Part shown: positions 24,438 through 32,136 of the stretch, piece after piece | Layout of the letters: each line of letters starts with the position of its first letter | Numbering within the stretch: the stretch's first letter is position 1 | Assembly (NCBI GenBank): GCA_051654865.1 | Contig: JBOFYV010000118.1 | Location: 1 to 32,866 of the forward strand | Source: JBOFOR01 sp051654865 | GTDB taxonomy: Bacteria; Bacillota; Clostridia; Peptostreptococcales; Peptostreptococcaceae | Length of the DNA: 32,866 nucleotides | Direction: 5' to 3' | Translations under genes and position numbers: made by a program | The notes under the pieces: model-generated | Databases searched by the model: none | What the model saw: the letters and a program-made list of their open reading frames with translations, nothing else | Told to the model about the DNA's origin: nothing

Positions 24438-24899
24438 TTAAGCCGATATTTTAACTATATATTCTTTTCTAAGTTTCTCAAATTCAGCATCTATTTTATA
24501 ACAAACTCTACATAGCTCACAAAACTTATAAAAATGTTTACGCTCTTGTTCCCCTTTGAAGCCAATGCCGCCATACATAACCTTTCTATGATTTACAAAA
24601 TGCCACACTTTCCAATCTGCTTCTGTTCTTTCAAAAGTATAAGCTTGTATAGCTCCCTTTTTAGAAACATATTTAACCTTTCCATTCAAGTATACTACCA
24701 ATTGACATTTTTTTAGATCGACAGAATCTTTAGGATTATGAAGATTTTTTATTTCTACTTTTATATCTATATTCTTAGATAACTTCTCCATTACAGTTAA
24801 AGGTTCAATCCCTGTATTTGCAGGTTGTGCTTGAGATTGCAATATATTCATTCCAGTTTTAAATGTATATTTAGCCACCTTCATAGTTTTATTTTTCAT
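24438..24899 (-). CDS. Unknown phage protein
   Basis: 153 residues, GGAGG 8 nt before ATG. N-terminal basic helix, then a beta-rich middle (CQLVVYLNGKVKYVSKKGAI), an aromatic stretch (ADWKVWHFVNHRKVMYGGIG) and a helical end with two close cysteines (KFCELCRVCYK), possibly a metal site. No family recognised. It stands alone between noncoding regions. Confidence 0.6.
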   Translation of the reverse strand: MKNKTMKVAKYTFKTGMNILQSQAQPANTGIEPLTVMEKLSKNIDIKVEIKNLHNPKDSVDLKKCQLVVYLNGKVKYVSKKGAIQAYTFERTEADWKVWHFVNHRKVMYGGIGFKGEQERKHFYKFCELCRVCYKIDAEFEKLRKEYIVKISA

Positions 24900-24998
24900 A
24901 GTTATCTTCCTCCTTGGTTTAGTTGAAATTTCTTTATATTTATATATATGAAGGTGGAAGTAAAAGTTTACCTATTTTTTTATTTTTTTAAAAAAGTA

Positions 24999-25027
24999 TT
25001 GTTTTATTATTCGACATAATTTATTAT
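24999..25027 (+). promoter_or_regulatory. Possible promoter for the tRNA gene
   Basis: TTGTTT (24999-25004), 17 nt, TATTAT (25022-25027), about 110 nt before the tRNA. Confidence 0.4.
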
Positions 25028-25136
25028 ATAATTAACAAGTAGATTTTTACTAAAAACTAAAATACAGATTATCCCTTTATCATATAGGTTAATATGATTC
25101 TAACAATATAATCAAAGGTGATTAATTAGAAGAATT

Positions 25137-25209
25137 AAGCGAATAGCTCAGTTGGTAGAGCAATTGACTTGTAATCAATAGACCGTAGGTTCGATTCCTA
25201 CTTTGCTTG
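25137..25209 (+). tRNA. tRNA-Thr(UGU)-like gene
   Basis: A full cloverleaf can be drawn. Acceptor AAGCGAA/TTTGCTT has one G.U pair. D stem GCTC/GAGC has loop AGTTGGTA. Anticodon stem ATTGA/TCAAT has loop CTTGTAA, so anticodon UGU reads ACA. Variable loop is AGACC, and T stem GTAGG/CCTAC has loop TTCGATT. Discriminator G73; no CCA is encoded. The A1-U72 end pair and G73 are unusual for tRNA-Thr, so charging identity is uncertain. A terminator follows directly. Confidence 0.85.
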
Positions 25210-25210
25210 G

Positions 25211-25231
25211 ATATGTTTTCATAGAACATAT
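25211..25231 (+). terminator. Terminator after the tRNA
   Basis: A 7-bp stem ATATGTT/AACATAT with a 7-nt loop, followed by TATTATTTTTT. Confidence 0.65.
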
Positions 25232-25798
25232 ATTATTTTTTCTAAAGATTATAGTTTAAAAGTTAGAATTAATAATTAAAATTTTAAATTTCTTAATTAT
25301 TAAACTTCAAGTATTAAATACTAAATTTCTTTTAATCTAGGTTTCAAGTTAAGGCGTAATTGATAATTTGTTTAGCCGTAGTTAATCTTCTAGTGGTTAT
25401 TTCTACTTGCTATATTGTAAGAACCTTAGCAATTTCAAACTGTCGTAATAGATTTAAATAAAAAAGAATAATAAATGAGCTTTGTGTATTATTGCCAAAA
25501 TTTGTTTATCTTTCACATTATTCTTTTTATATTTAGTCTTAGCGATACAAAATAGTCCTCAACTATTTTAAAAAGAAACATTATTAAAACACATATTTAA
25601 AAAATAATTTACAAATGTTCAGAAGTTAACCATTTTTTCGATAAATATATCATACAAGTCTCGTAAACTTTTGATATATTTATATCGATATAATTTTTAA
25701 TAGTGCCATCTATATTAGCAATTCTTCTCCCATATAGAACTGTTACATAGATGGTATTATTTAACAATTATGTTAAAAACCAAAGGAGATTACTATTT
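25232..25798. other. Noncoding region upstream of the ParB-like operon
   Basis: About 570 nt with no gene I can support. It holds a near-perfect inverted repeat TCGATAAATATATCA (25638-25652) with 25672-25688 (2-nt insertion), and a stem CCATCTAT/ATAGATGG (25706-25713, 25747-25754) that would lie in the leader of the next gene. These look like an operator and a leader hairpin. No clean promoter could be fixed. Confidence 0.5.
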
Positions 25799-26029
25799 AT
25801 GCAATATGTGTACAAAATTAGAAACAGGGATGGATCTTTTTCATCAGGATTAACAGACGTTAAGTGGTCAGAAGGTGGAAAATGTTGGTCGAGCTTAAGA
25901 AATCTTAGGCTGCACCTAAAAGTACTTTCGAATAAAATAGACCCTAGTCATCCAGACTACCCTTACCACAATTGTTCCATAGTCCGTTTTAAAATAGAAG
26001 AAGATGAAGTTTTAGAAGTAATAAAATAG
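25799..26029 (+). CDS. Small unknown protein before the ParB-like gene
   Basis: 76 residues from MQYVYKIRNRDGSFS. AAAGGAG 10 nt upstream sets the start; the longer frame lacks a site. Two beta strands with a helix (CWSSLRNLRLHLKVLSNKID) and a final acidic strand (IEEDEVLEVIK), with a DPSHPDYPYHNC turn. No family recognised. Lies 21 nt before the ParB-like gene and is likely in its operon. Confidence 0.6.
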   Translation: MQYVYKIRNRDGSFSSGLTDVKWSEGGKCWSSLRNLRLHLKVLSNKIDPSHPDYPYHNCSIVRFKIEEDEVLEVIK

Positions 26030-26050
26030 GTTATAAGAGGGAGAAGAATT

Positions 26051-26929
26051 ATGAATAATATAGACTTTAAAAACACTAGAGTTGAATTTGTCGAACCAAA
26101 AAAAATAGAAAGAAAATATAGTAAAGAGATGTTTGGATCAGAACGTTGGATTCCTATGTCTCAAATAAAAATAGATATGGATGTTCAAAGAACACTAGAT
26201 GCAAAACACGCTAAAAACATAGCTAAAAAGTTTGACCCTGCTTCATTCGGTAGAGTAACTGTAAACCAAAGAGAAGATGGATTATTCTATGCGATTAATG
26301 GACAACACCGTATGGATGCTCTTAAAGAGTTGGGATTCACAGAATGTCCTTGTATAGTTATAAATTGTATAGATAAGAAAGATGAGGGACAATCTTTCAT
26401 TAAAATAAATGAAAATGCAAAAGCAGTTTCTACCATTGATAAATATAGAATAGGTGTAAGTGCAGAAGTTTCTGAATGGTTGAAAGTTAAGGCAGTTTTA
26501 GACTTTGCTGGGATAACAAGAGTTAGTGGCAATCCAAACTCATTCAGATCGGTTGGAACTATATATAAAGAAATAAACCAAGGGTCTTCTGAAAGAAATA
26601 GGGAAGAAAATACAACAGTATGCAAAATAGCTTTAAAAGTATTAAAAAATACATGCCAAACATTAGGCGAAATGGATTACATTACTGTTTCTGGAATGAT
26701 AACATTCTGTAGAGCATATGCATTGGATGGAACTGTTTCTATGGCTGATATGGAAAGCAGATTTAAAGATATTAGTTATATTAAATTGACTAGAGAGGCT
26801 AAAAATATGAAGAAGCAATCTGGGGGAAATTGTAAAGTAATTAACTATATGGCATTCTTGTTGCATACAGAATATAATAAAAACATTGCGAAATCTAAAA
26901 AATTACCATTAAGAATAGATATATATTAA
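26051..26929 (+). CDS. ParB/Srx-fold (ParB N-terminal domain-like) protein
   Basis: 292 residues, GAGGGAG 7 nt before ATG. Residues about 33-110 have the ParB N-domain plan: WIPMSQIKIDMDVQRTLD, a helix, a GRVTVNQREDGLFYAING strand pair, and the GQHR motif (84-87) then ALKELGF. The remaining part is helical with no clear ParB-type HTH. Proteins of this kind occur in phages and plasmids as DNA-binding or CTP-binding factors. No ParA ATPase is next to it, so a partition role is not shown. Confidence 0.75.
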   Translation: MNNIDFKNTRVEFVEPKKIERKYSKEMFGSERWIPMSQIKIDMDVQRTLDAKHAKNIAKKFDPASFGRVTVNQREDGLFYAINGQHRMDALKELGFTECPCIVINCIDKKDEGQSFIKINENAKAVSTIDKYRIGVSAEVSEWLKVKAVLDFAGITRVSGNPNSFRSVGTIYKEINQGSSERNREENTTVCKIALKVLKNTCQTLGEMDYITVSGMITFCRAYALDGTVSMADMESRFKDISYIKLTREAKNMKKQSGGNCKVINYMAFLLHTEYNKNIAKSKKLPLRIDIY

Positions 26930-26945
26930 AAAGGGGATAATAATA

Positions 26946-27605
26946 ATGATACAAATAAGTGTAACTAGGGGATTAGTACAATTAAAAAGATTAGAAGAAA
27001 GAATAGTAAAAGATATAAAGCAAATAGATAATTTTGTTATAGTAAATAAGGTTCAAGAAAAAAATGTTTTAAATGGAACAATGACTAAAGCTCAATATAT
27101 AGAAGATGTCAAAAGAAATTGGCAATCACTAGCAGACAAGCTTAGACTAAGACAAGAAATCAAAGATGAAATAGTTAAAAGTAATGCAAATACTATAGTC
27201 TATATCGCAGGACATGAATATACAGTAGCTCAGGCGATAGAAAAGAAAAATAATATCGAGAAATTCGAAAGACCTATTTCTAGAAGATTAAATACTGCTT
27301 ACTCTAGTGTATTAAATACTGTTGAGTTTAAAAATGATGATGTTATAGAAGCAGCCGAAAGAAACTTCTTTGGAAGAGGAGAAGAAAAAAAGAAAAATGA
27401 ATCTAACAAAGACTTAATAGATGCTATGCAAATATATATAGATAGTAGAAAATACGAAATAATTGATCCTTTAAATATGAAGAATTTAAAAGAAACGTTT
27501 GAAAAAGATATGTTAGACTTCTTAGCTGATGTGGATCAGGTTTTAACTGAAAGCAATTCAACTACAATGATAGAAATATCTAAATCTCCATCAACTTTAG
27601 ATTAA
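26946..27605 (+). CDS. Unknown coiled-coil protein after the ParB-like gene
   Basis: 219 residues, AAAGGGG 8 nt before ATG, 16 nt after the ParB-like stop. Almost all helical: basic start, then LADKLRLRQEIKDEIVKS, a short beta pair NTIVYIAGHEYTVAQAIEKK, and long helices to the end with acidic DFLADVDQVL. It resembles partners encoded with phage ParB-like proteins. No family recognised. A terminator follows. Confidence 0.6.
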   Translation: MIQISVTRGLVQLKRLEERIVKDIKQIDNFVIVNKVQEKNVLNGTMTKAQYIEDVKRNWQSLADKLRLRQEIKDEIVKSNANTIVYIAGHEYTVAQAIEKKNNIEKFERPISRRLNTAYSSVLNTVEFKNDDVIEAAERNFFGRGEEKKKNESNKDLIDAMQIYIDSRKYEIIDPLNMKNLKETFEKDMLDFLADVDQVLTESNSTTMIEISKSPSTLD

Positions 27606-27616
27606 AATAAAGTAAT

Positions 27617-27658
27617 ACCCTTTAGGCTAAACATCGACAATTAGTTTAAAGGGTTTTT
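27617..27658 (+). terminator. Terminator after the ParB-like operon
   Basis: An 8-bp stem ACCCTTTA/TAAAGGGT, with a further CTAA/TTAG pair inside, followed by TTTTTAT. Confidence 0.8.
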
Positions 27659-27993
27659 ATATATAATGGACAAGAAGATATATCAACTATGTATTGGTTA
27701 GGGTGATATAGCAAGGTGCTATACCAAGTGATATTTATGCTATATCAGTCATTATTTCTAACCCCTAGTGTTTCAAAGGTTTGTAACCCTCTATATAAAA
27801 AGGACAAGTTCAAGTGGTATACTTACCACTCCCATTAACCCCCTTAAGTGTAGAGCAAAACTTTGGTCGCTTCTGTTAAAATTTACTATTAAAAATCTTA
27901 AATAAAATGAATAAAAAAATAAAAAAATGATTGATTTTCAGTCAATTTTGTTATTTTTTTGCTAAAAACTGTATATTTTTTACCAAAAACAAC

Positions 27994-28021
27994 AAAAAAG
28001 AGTCCAAAATGAACTCTTTTT
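27994..28021 (+). terminator. Terminator without an obvious gene before it
   Basis: Stem AAAAGAGT/ACTCTTTT with a 9-nt loop, then T. It could end a short RNA that starts in the structured region before it. Confidence 0.65.
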
Positions 28022-28050
28022 CTACTAAAATTAGAATATGAATACAGATT

Positions 28051-28078
28051 TTGTCTAAAAACCTTTACTTATTATAAC
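28051..28078 (+). promoter_or_regulatory. Promoter for the 28106 operon
   Basis: TTGTCT (28051-28056), 16 nt, TATAAC (28073-28078), 28 nt before the start codon. Confidence 0.55.
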
Positions 28079-28105
28079 ATATAAGAATAAGGGGAGTAAA
28101 TATAT

Positions 28106-28492
28106 ATGATAAAATATAAATTAAAAAAGATATTAATTATAGTATCTAAAAAAGCAAAAGTAAAAGGAAAACTTCAATATGAAATATATGTGCAAGAAAA
28201 TTGCTATAAATTAAAACTATATGATGCAGTAGAATTGGGAGAAACAACTGTTAAGTTGCCTATATGTACATTTTCAATTTCTAAAGATAGACATAGGATA
28301 GAAAGTGCAGAACATGGATACATATTGGTAACAAAGTGGAACAAACTCATAGTATCAAGCATAGGGAACTTAACTTGTTCTATAATAGAAGATTTTGCAG
28401 ACTATATACCAAGGAGAGATGAAGATGAAAGTAGGACTAATGAGAGCGTTGAAGATAGTACAAAGGGAAATATTGGTAGCTCAAGAGATTAA
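28106..28492 (+). CDS. Unknown protein with acidic tail
   Basis: 128 residues, AAGGGGAG 9 nt before ATG. Basic N-terminus (KYKLKKILIIVSKKAKVKGK), a beta-rich middle and a hydrophilic Asp/Glu/Ser-rich tail of about 30 residues. The next gene starts inside that tail in another frame (68-nt overlap), so the tail is at least partly shaped by the overlap. No family recognised. Confidence 0.55.
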   Translation: MIKYKLKKILIIVSKKAKVKGKLQYEIYVQENCYKLKLYDAVELGETTVKLPICTFSISKDRHRIESAEHGYILVTKWNKLIVSSIGNLTCSIIEDFADYIPRRDEDESRTNESVEDSTKGNIGSSRD

Positions 28493-28868
28493 TTCTATAA
28501 TGGCACTAGGAATGGTTCGAATAGAAGCACTAATTAAAAAAGAATTGATTGAGATTGATGAAGAAGGAAGATGTTCTGATTATTTTACGTCTGTTAAAAG
28601 TCCTAATGGAACAATAATACTAACTATATTAAATACAGATAGTAAATTCAAAGACCTTCCATTATTTGGATGTTGCATAGTTATAAACTTCGGAATAGAA
28701 CTTTTACCAACTATCAAACTTAATGAATATATAGATATACACCATCCAAATATGACAGTTGAGGATAGAGGTGTCTTTTTAACTGATATAGCTGCAACTA
28801 TTTGGGAAGAGTATGGTATGTTGGTATTAAGTGAAAATAAAAAAGATGAAATAGTTAACTTTAAGTAA
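28425..28868 (+). CDS. Unknown phage protein overlapping the previous gene
   Basis: 147 residues from MKVGLMRALK. AAGGAG 8 nt upstream sets this start, the two earlier in-frame ATGs being too close to the site or lacking one. N-terminal helices, a beta-rich centre (YFTSVKSPNGTIILTILNTD, then LFGCCIVINFGIELLPTIK) and helices at the end (DRGVFLTDIAATIWEEYGM). No family recognised. The last residues abut a region with AAGTGATATAG repeats. Confidence 0.6.
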   Translation: MKVGLMRALKIVQREILVAQEINSIMALGMVRIEALIKKELIEIDEEGRCSDYFTSVKSPNGTIILTILNTDSKFKDLPLFGCCIVINFGIELLPTIKLNEYIDIHHPNMTVEDRGVFLTDIAATIWEEYGMLVLSENKKDEIVNFK

Positions 28869-28917
28869 ACTATTATATAAGCAACTTTTCCACCTTTTGT
28901 GCATATACATAGATATA

Positions 28918-28941
28918 AAGTGATATAGCAAGTGATATAGG
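28918..28941 (+). repeat. Tandem 12-bp repeat overlapping a ribosome site
   Basis: AAGTGATATAGC then AAGTGATATAGG, directly adjacent. The second copy's last base starts the GGAGG of the Replic_Relax gene, so a protein bound here would block translation start or transcription close by. Related AAGTGATAT and GTGATATAGCAAG elements lie at 27703-27735. Confidence 0.6.
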
Positions 28942-28951
28942 AGGTATGTAT

Positions 28952-29551
28952 ATGGACAATAAAGAAAAGTTTTTTATAATGACAGATAGAGATAATGAAA
29001 TAATAGAAACCTTGAAAACGTTAAAGATTATGACTTCTTCACAAATACAAAGATTGTTTTTCACTTCACAACCATTGCAATGTAGAAGATGTAAGAAGTT
29101 AGTGGATAATAAAAAAATCAAAAGCTATAGGGATGATAGAAATCCGTTTGCAGAAACTAGATTTTACTATAAAAGAAAACCCACTCAACAAGAAAGATCA
29201 ATGTTAGCAATAAGTGAATTTTATGTAAGATTAAAAACTAGTCCCAATTTAGAAATAATTGATTTTCAAAGAGAGTATTCGGTAGAAGTATGTAAAGGAT
29301 TTACTATCAGACCTGATGCTAAAGTCGTAGTAAAATATGAGGATATGGAATATGAATTTTTTATAGAGGTAGATAATACTAAAAGACTTAGTGTAGATAA
29401 ATATTACAAAGCTCTAAAAAATGGATATTATCCACCGACTATAATATCTATAAGTAATCATCCAATGAAGAATTATAATTGTTTGGATATAATCAGATTA
29501 GACATGGAGCTAAATAATTTTAATAAGCTTATAGATGAATATTTTAGTTAG
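28952..29551 (+). CDS. Replic_Relax family protein
   Basis: 199 residues from MDNKEKFFIMTDRD; GGAGG is 7 nt upstream, while an ATG two codons earlier is too close. The N-terminal half has a winged-helix pattern: MTDRDNEIIETLKTLKIMTS, SQIQRLFF, then CRRCKKLVDNKKIKSYR and FYYKRKP. The C-terminal half (TIRPDAKVVVKYEDMEYEFF, then IEVDNTKRLSVDKYYKALKN) looks like a nuclease-type fold (D, E-x-D, K), as in the Replic_Relax family named from relaxation proteins of plasmids. It may act on DNA of this element. Confidence 0.75.
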   Translation: MDNKEKFFIMTDRDNEIIETLKTLKIMTSSQIQRLFFTSQPLQCRRCKKLVDNKKIKSYRDDRNPFAETRFYYKRKPTQQERSMLAISEFYVRLKTSPNLEIIDFQREYSVEVCKGFTIRPDAKVVVKYEDMEYEFFIEVDNTKRLSVDKYYKALKNGYYPPTIISISNHPMKNYNCLDIIRLDMELNNFNKLIDEYFS

Positions 29552-29560
29552 GAGAACACA

Positions 29561-29953
29561 ATGTTAAAAAAAGAAAGAACTCGTAAAGCATTACAAAAAT
29601 TTATAATTTATTTGGAGAAAACTTATGAAGGTGAATTTTTTCTAGTTCCTAGCGATGTCGGAGGAACTGTAGCTATAGTATCTTGTAATAAGTTTGATAT
29701 AGCTATTACAGTATGTCTAGGATATAGAAATAAGTGGTGCATAAAAATAGAAGAGCTAATAGTACATGAAAAGTATAGGAATAAAGGAATAGCAAGTGAA
29801 CTGTTGGATAATATTAAGATATTGGCAGATGTAGAAAAAGTTAAAGTTGGGTTTTGGGTTAGGAAAAGCAGAAAAGATTTATTAGAATTTTATCTAAAAA
29901 GAGGGTTCGTAGTAAAGGAAACAGTTGATGATTTGTGGTTAGAATATAATTAA
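29561..29953 (+). CDS. GNAT acetyltransferase
   Basis: 130 residues, AGGAG 6 nt before ATG, 9 nt after the previous gene. Motif A is clear: IEELIVHEKYRNKGIASELL, with RNKGIA (73-78) binding acetyl-CoA. The last strand-turn LLEFYLKRGFVVKETVDDLW is motif B. Slightly shorter than the family average but complete. Substrate unknown. It is linked with a cysteine-cluster protein gene 15 nt downstream. Confidence 0.9.
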   Translation: MLKKERTRKALQKFIIYLEKTYEGEFFLVPSDVGGTVAIVSCNKFDIAITVCLGYRNKWCIKIEELIVHEKYRNKGIASELLDNIKILADVEKVKVGFWVRKSRKDLLEFYLKRGFVVKETVDDLWLEYN

Positions 29954-29968
29954 AATAGGAGAAAAAAT

Positions 29969-30817
29969 ATGCAAAATATGATAGATGCAATAAAAAAACA
30001 ATATGGACAAAATACAGAAATCCTAAAAGAAAATGAGGAGTTTACCTTTTCATGTGTAGCATGTGGAGATTGTTGCAAAAATAGAGTTGGGCCAATGTCT
30101 ATAATAATATACCCATATGATACTTTTAATCTAATGAAGGGTTTAAATATAGATTTCCAAACATTATTTACAAAACATCTAACCTATTCAATAGGTAGAA
30201 ACTCTGGAATCCCTATAATATATCTAGAAAATAGACAATCTGCACTAAGTCATGATAAGCTTTGTACCTTCCTCAAAAGAGATGGGAAAGGATATAAATG
30301 TTCTGTGCATGATTTTAAGCCAGTTGTTTGCTCTATGTATCCATTAGGTAGAATCAGTTCAGCAAAAGAAGAAAGTTTAGAATTGAATTATTTAAATGTT
30401 GGTGGTTGTAATAATAAAAATAAAAAGGATACCAATATCCATACTATAGAAAGTTGGGTGAAAAATAGAAAAGAAACAGAAGAAGCATTTAAAATATTTT
30501 CATCTACAATAGTTAGATTGAATAAAGTATTAAACACTCAAGCATTTATGAACTCTGACACCATACCAGTCCGAGCTAAAGATACACTAATGCATACATC
30601 TATTAGTTTCTTTTATGATAGATATGACACTAGCAAAGACTTCATAGATCAGTTTAAGGATAATATGGATACTTTAGAGAAAGTATATCAGGTATTAGCT
30701 CATGTAAATTATAAATATGATAGTAAAATAGTAAAAAATAAAAAAGAATTAATTAGTCAAGAAGATGTATTCGATATGTTAGGGCAGCTATTAAGAGAAG
30801 GGAAAATGTCCATATAA
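29969..30817 (+). CDS. YkgJ-type cysteine cluster protein
   Basis: 282 residues, AGGAG 8 nt before ATG. CVACGDCC (29-36), then KLCTFLKRDGKGYKCSVHDF (from about 98) and KPVVCSMYPLGR (to 128) is the YkgJ family signature: CxxCGxCC, C-x-FL, YxCxVH..KP..C..YP. Eight or so cysteines bind metal, zinc or an iron-sulfur cluster. The C-terminal half is helical. Family members have been linked to metal handling and to protein modification in operons. Function here unknown. Ends the plus-strand operon. Confidence 0.85.
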   Translation: MQNMIDAIKKQYGQNTEILKENEEFTFSCVACGDCCKNRVGPMSIIIYPYDTFNLMKGLNIDFQTLFTKHLTYSIGRNSGIPIIYLENRQSALSHDKLCTFLKRDGKGYKCSVHDFKPVVCSMYPLGRISSAKEESLELNYLNVGGCNNKNKKDTNIHTIESWVKNRKETEEAFKIFSSTIVRLNKVLNTQAFMNSDTIPVRAKDTLMHTSISFFYDRYDTSKDFIDQFKDNMDTLEKVYQVLAHVNYKYDSKIVKNKKELISQEDVFDMLGQLLREGKMSI

Positions 30818-30820
30818 AGT

Positions 30821-30848
30821 AAAATACACCCAACTAAGGGTGTATTTT
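30821..30848 (+). terminator. Terminator after the cysteine-cluster gene
   Basis: Stem AATACACCC/GGGTGTATT (9 bp) with a 6-nt loop, flanked by A and T runs; it may work both ways. Confidence 0.85.
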
Positions 30849-30941
30849 TATTTGTAGTCAAGTATGACTAATCGAGAGATATATATTAAATCAAACACAA
30901 TTTAATATTATATTACCACAAAACAAAATCGTTTTCAATAG

Positions 30942-31118
30942 TTAATTATTATGACAGATGTCACATCTATCCCATTTAAAATTTGTATACTTCTCACAGA
31001 AGTCACAATATTGATAACTTCCATTATCATACTTATTTCCATCTACTTCACTACATAAACAATTATCATAGTGGCTTCTATCATTATTTTCCTCTTCATT
31101 ATTCCAAAACCATGCCAT
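30942..31118 (-). CDS. Small cysteine-rich zinc-ribbon protein (58 residues)
   Basis: ATG reading MAWFWNNEEENNDRSHYDNC, with GAGGG 8 nt upstream. Cysteines come as CLC, CDFC and CDIC (residues 20-55), the layout of a small zinc ribbon, with a basic-aromatic FKWDRC between. It ends in CHNN. It is short but has a good ribosome site, metal-binding pairs and normal composition. It lies 59 nt after the HD gene on the same strand, so they may be co-transcribed. Confidence 0.7.
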   Translation of the reverse strand: MAWFWNNEEENNDRSHYDNCLCSEVDGNKYDNGSYQYCDFCEKYTNFKWDRCDICHNN

Positions 31119-31177
31119 AATTAAAACCCTCTTTCATATATTTTATTTATGGTTATAGTATGGACCAATTAAATCTT

Positions 31178-31651
31178 TTATATACCTAAATCTTTTATTT
31201 TATTTGAAATTTTCATATATGCAGGAAGATATCTTTTAGAAACTCTATCAATATCTATCTGTTCAATTCTTTTCAGCCTAGAAAGATTCATATTATCTTC
31301 AAGATCAGCTTTCTTAACCACTAAAGCATCTATATCATTAGAATCCACTATACGGTCTATATAGCTAACGTAAGCCTCTCCTTGACCTCTAGTAAGTATC
31401 TCTACAGATTTGATTACATTCTCTGAAATATTTGATTCTAAAAGTTCTTCTCTTGTACATTCTGTATCTTCAAGAATATCATGAAGTAAAGCTACTACTT
31501 TAGTCCTATTTCCTACTTTTCCAGCAACAGTTAATAAATGATCTTCATAAGGATTATCTCCTTTATCAAGAATATCTTTAAAATATTTTCTAGTCAATCT
31601 GATTGCTGTTACAAATTCACTCATATGTTGTTTATTATTTTCCATATTCAT
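31178..31651 (-). CDS. HD-domain alarmone-hydrolase-like protein
   Basis: 157 residues, GAGGTGAT 4 nt before ATG; a second ATG two codons later has better spacing. Residues 38-65 give H38, VVALLHDILEDTECT with H57-D58 and the following E-D pair, exactly the HD..ED pattern of the SpoT/MESH1 (p)ppGpp hydrolases. Near residues 113-120 KKADLEDNMNLSRL corresponds to the KLADRLHNMR motif of the same family, with the Arg replaced by Glu. There is no synthetase domain. It could lower host alarmones or reverse a nucleotide toxin. Confidence 0.8.
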   Translation of the reverse strand: MNMENNKQHMSEFVTAIRLTRKYFKDILDKGDNPYEDHLLTVAGKVGNRTKVVALLHDILEDTECTREELLESNISENVIKSVEILTRGQGEAYVSYIDRIVDSNDIDALVVKKADLEDNMNLSRLKRIEQIDIDRVSKRYLPAYMKISNKIKDLGI

Positions 31652-32019
31652 ATCACCTCAAAATCTATTATAACATCCCAATGGTACATATATAAATAGA
31701 ATAGGTAAATATATTTTAGGACGAGTATAAATTTCTACCATGAATATCAAGTAAAAACTACAGATTATAAAAAATACCCCCTCAATAATAAAAATTATAT
31801 ATATGAAAATATAAAATATAAAACCGATAAATATTAGAAGAAAGTTGGAGTTTGAAAATATAAAATTTAGAGAAAATAGGACAAATATTAAGATTAGAAA
31901 AATCAAATATAAAAGGAAAATAAAAATTCACATAAAAACAAAAATAAAAAACCGCAAAAAACATACATAGAGTCGTAAGGGGATAGAAGGTGTTATATAG
32001 AGATTGCGAGGTGTTATTA

Positions 32020-32136
32020 ATGTTTTATATTAGAAGATTTTTAATTAGGCTTAGAAGGTCAAATAAAAGGATTGATTTAAAGAAGGTTAGAAATAGAAAT
32101 AAACGAAATTGGGAAGTGTGCAGTCAGAGAAAGTGA
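32020..32136 (+). CDS. Possible 38-residue very basic peptide
   Basis: ATG after GAGGTG with 7-nt spacing. MFYIRRFLIRLRRSNKRID, then a Lys/Arg/Asn-rich part ending in CSQRK; about a third of residues are Arg or Lys, net charge strongly positive. The purine-rich DNA here favours such a composition by chance, so it may not be real. No family. Confidence 0.3.
   Translation: MFYIRRFLIRLRRSNKRIDLKKVRNRNKRNWEVCSQRK

Larger units (their letters stand above)
27659..28105. other. Noncoding region with alternative hairpins and a promoter
   Basis: About 450 nt. TATAGCA (27707-27713) can pair with TGCTATA (27717-27723), or as GATATAGCA with TGCTATATC (27738-27746), so two folds exclude each other. AGTGGTA/TACCACT forms another stem (27813-27830). 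A terminator with T run lies at 27994-28021. Promoter TTGTCT-16-TATAAC (28051-28078) serves the next gene. GTGATAT motifs occur at 27703 and 27728. Confidence 0.6.

Noticed and set aside
28873..29121. 82-residue minus-strand frame
   Set aside because: It is a shadow of the Replic_Relax gene start and lacks a ribosome site.
31658..31964. Hydrophobic minus-strand frames resembling membrane proteins
   Set aside because: They start at TTG without a ribosome site and are almost only Phe, Ile, Tyr and Leu, as expected from the complement of an A-rich noncoding stretch.
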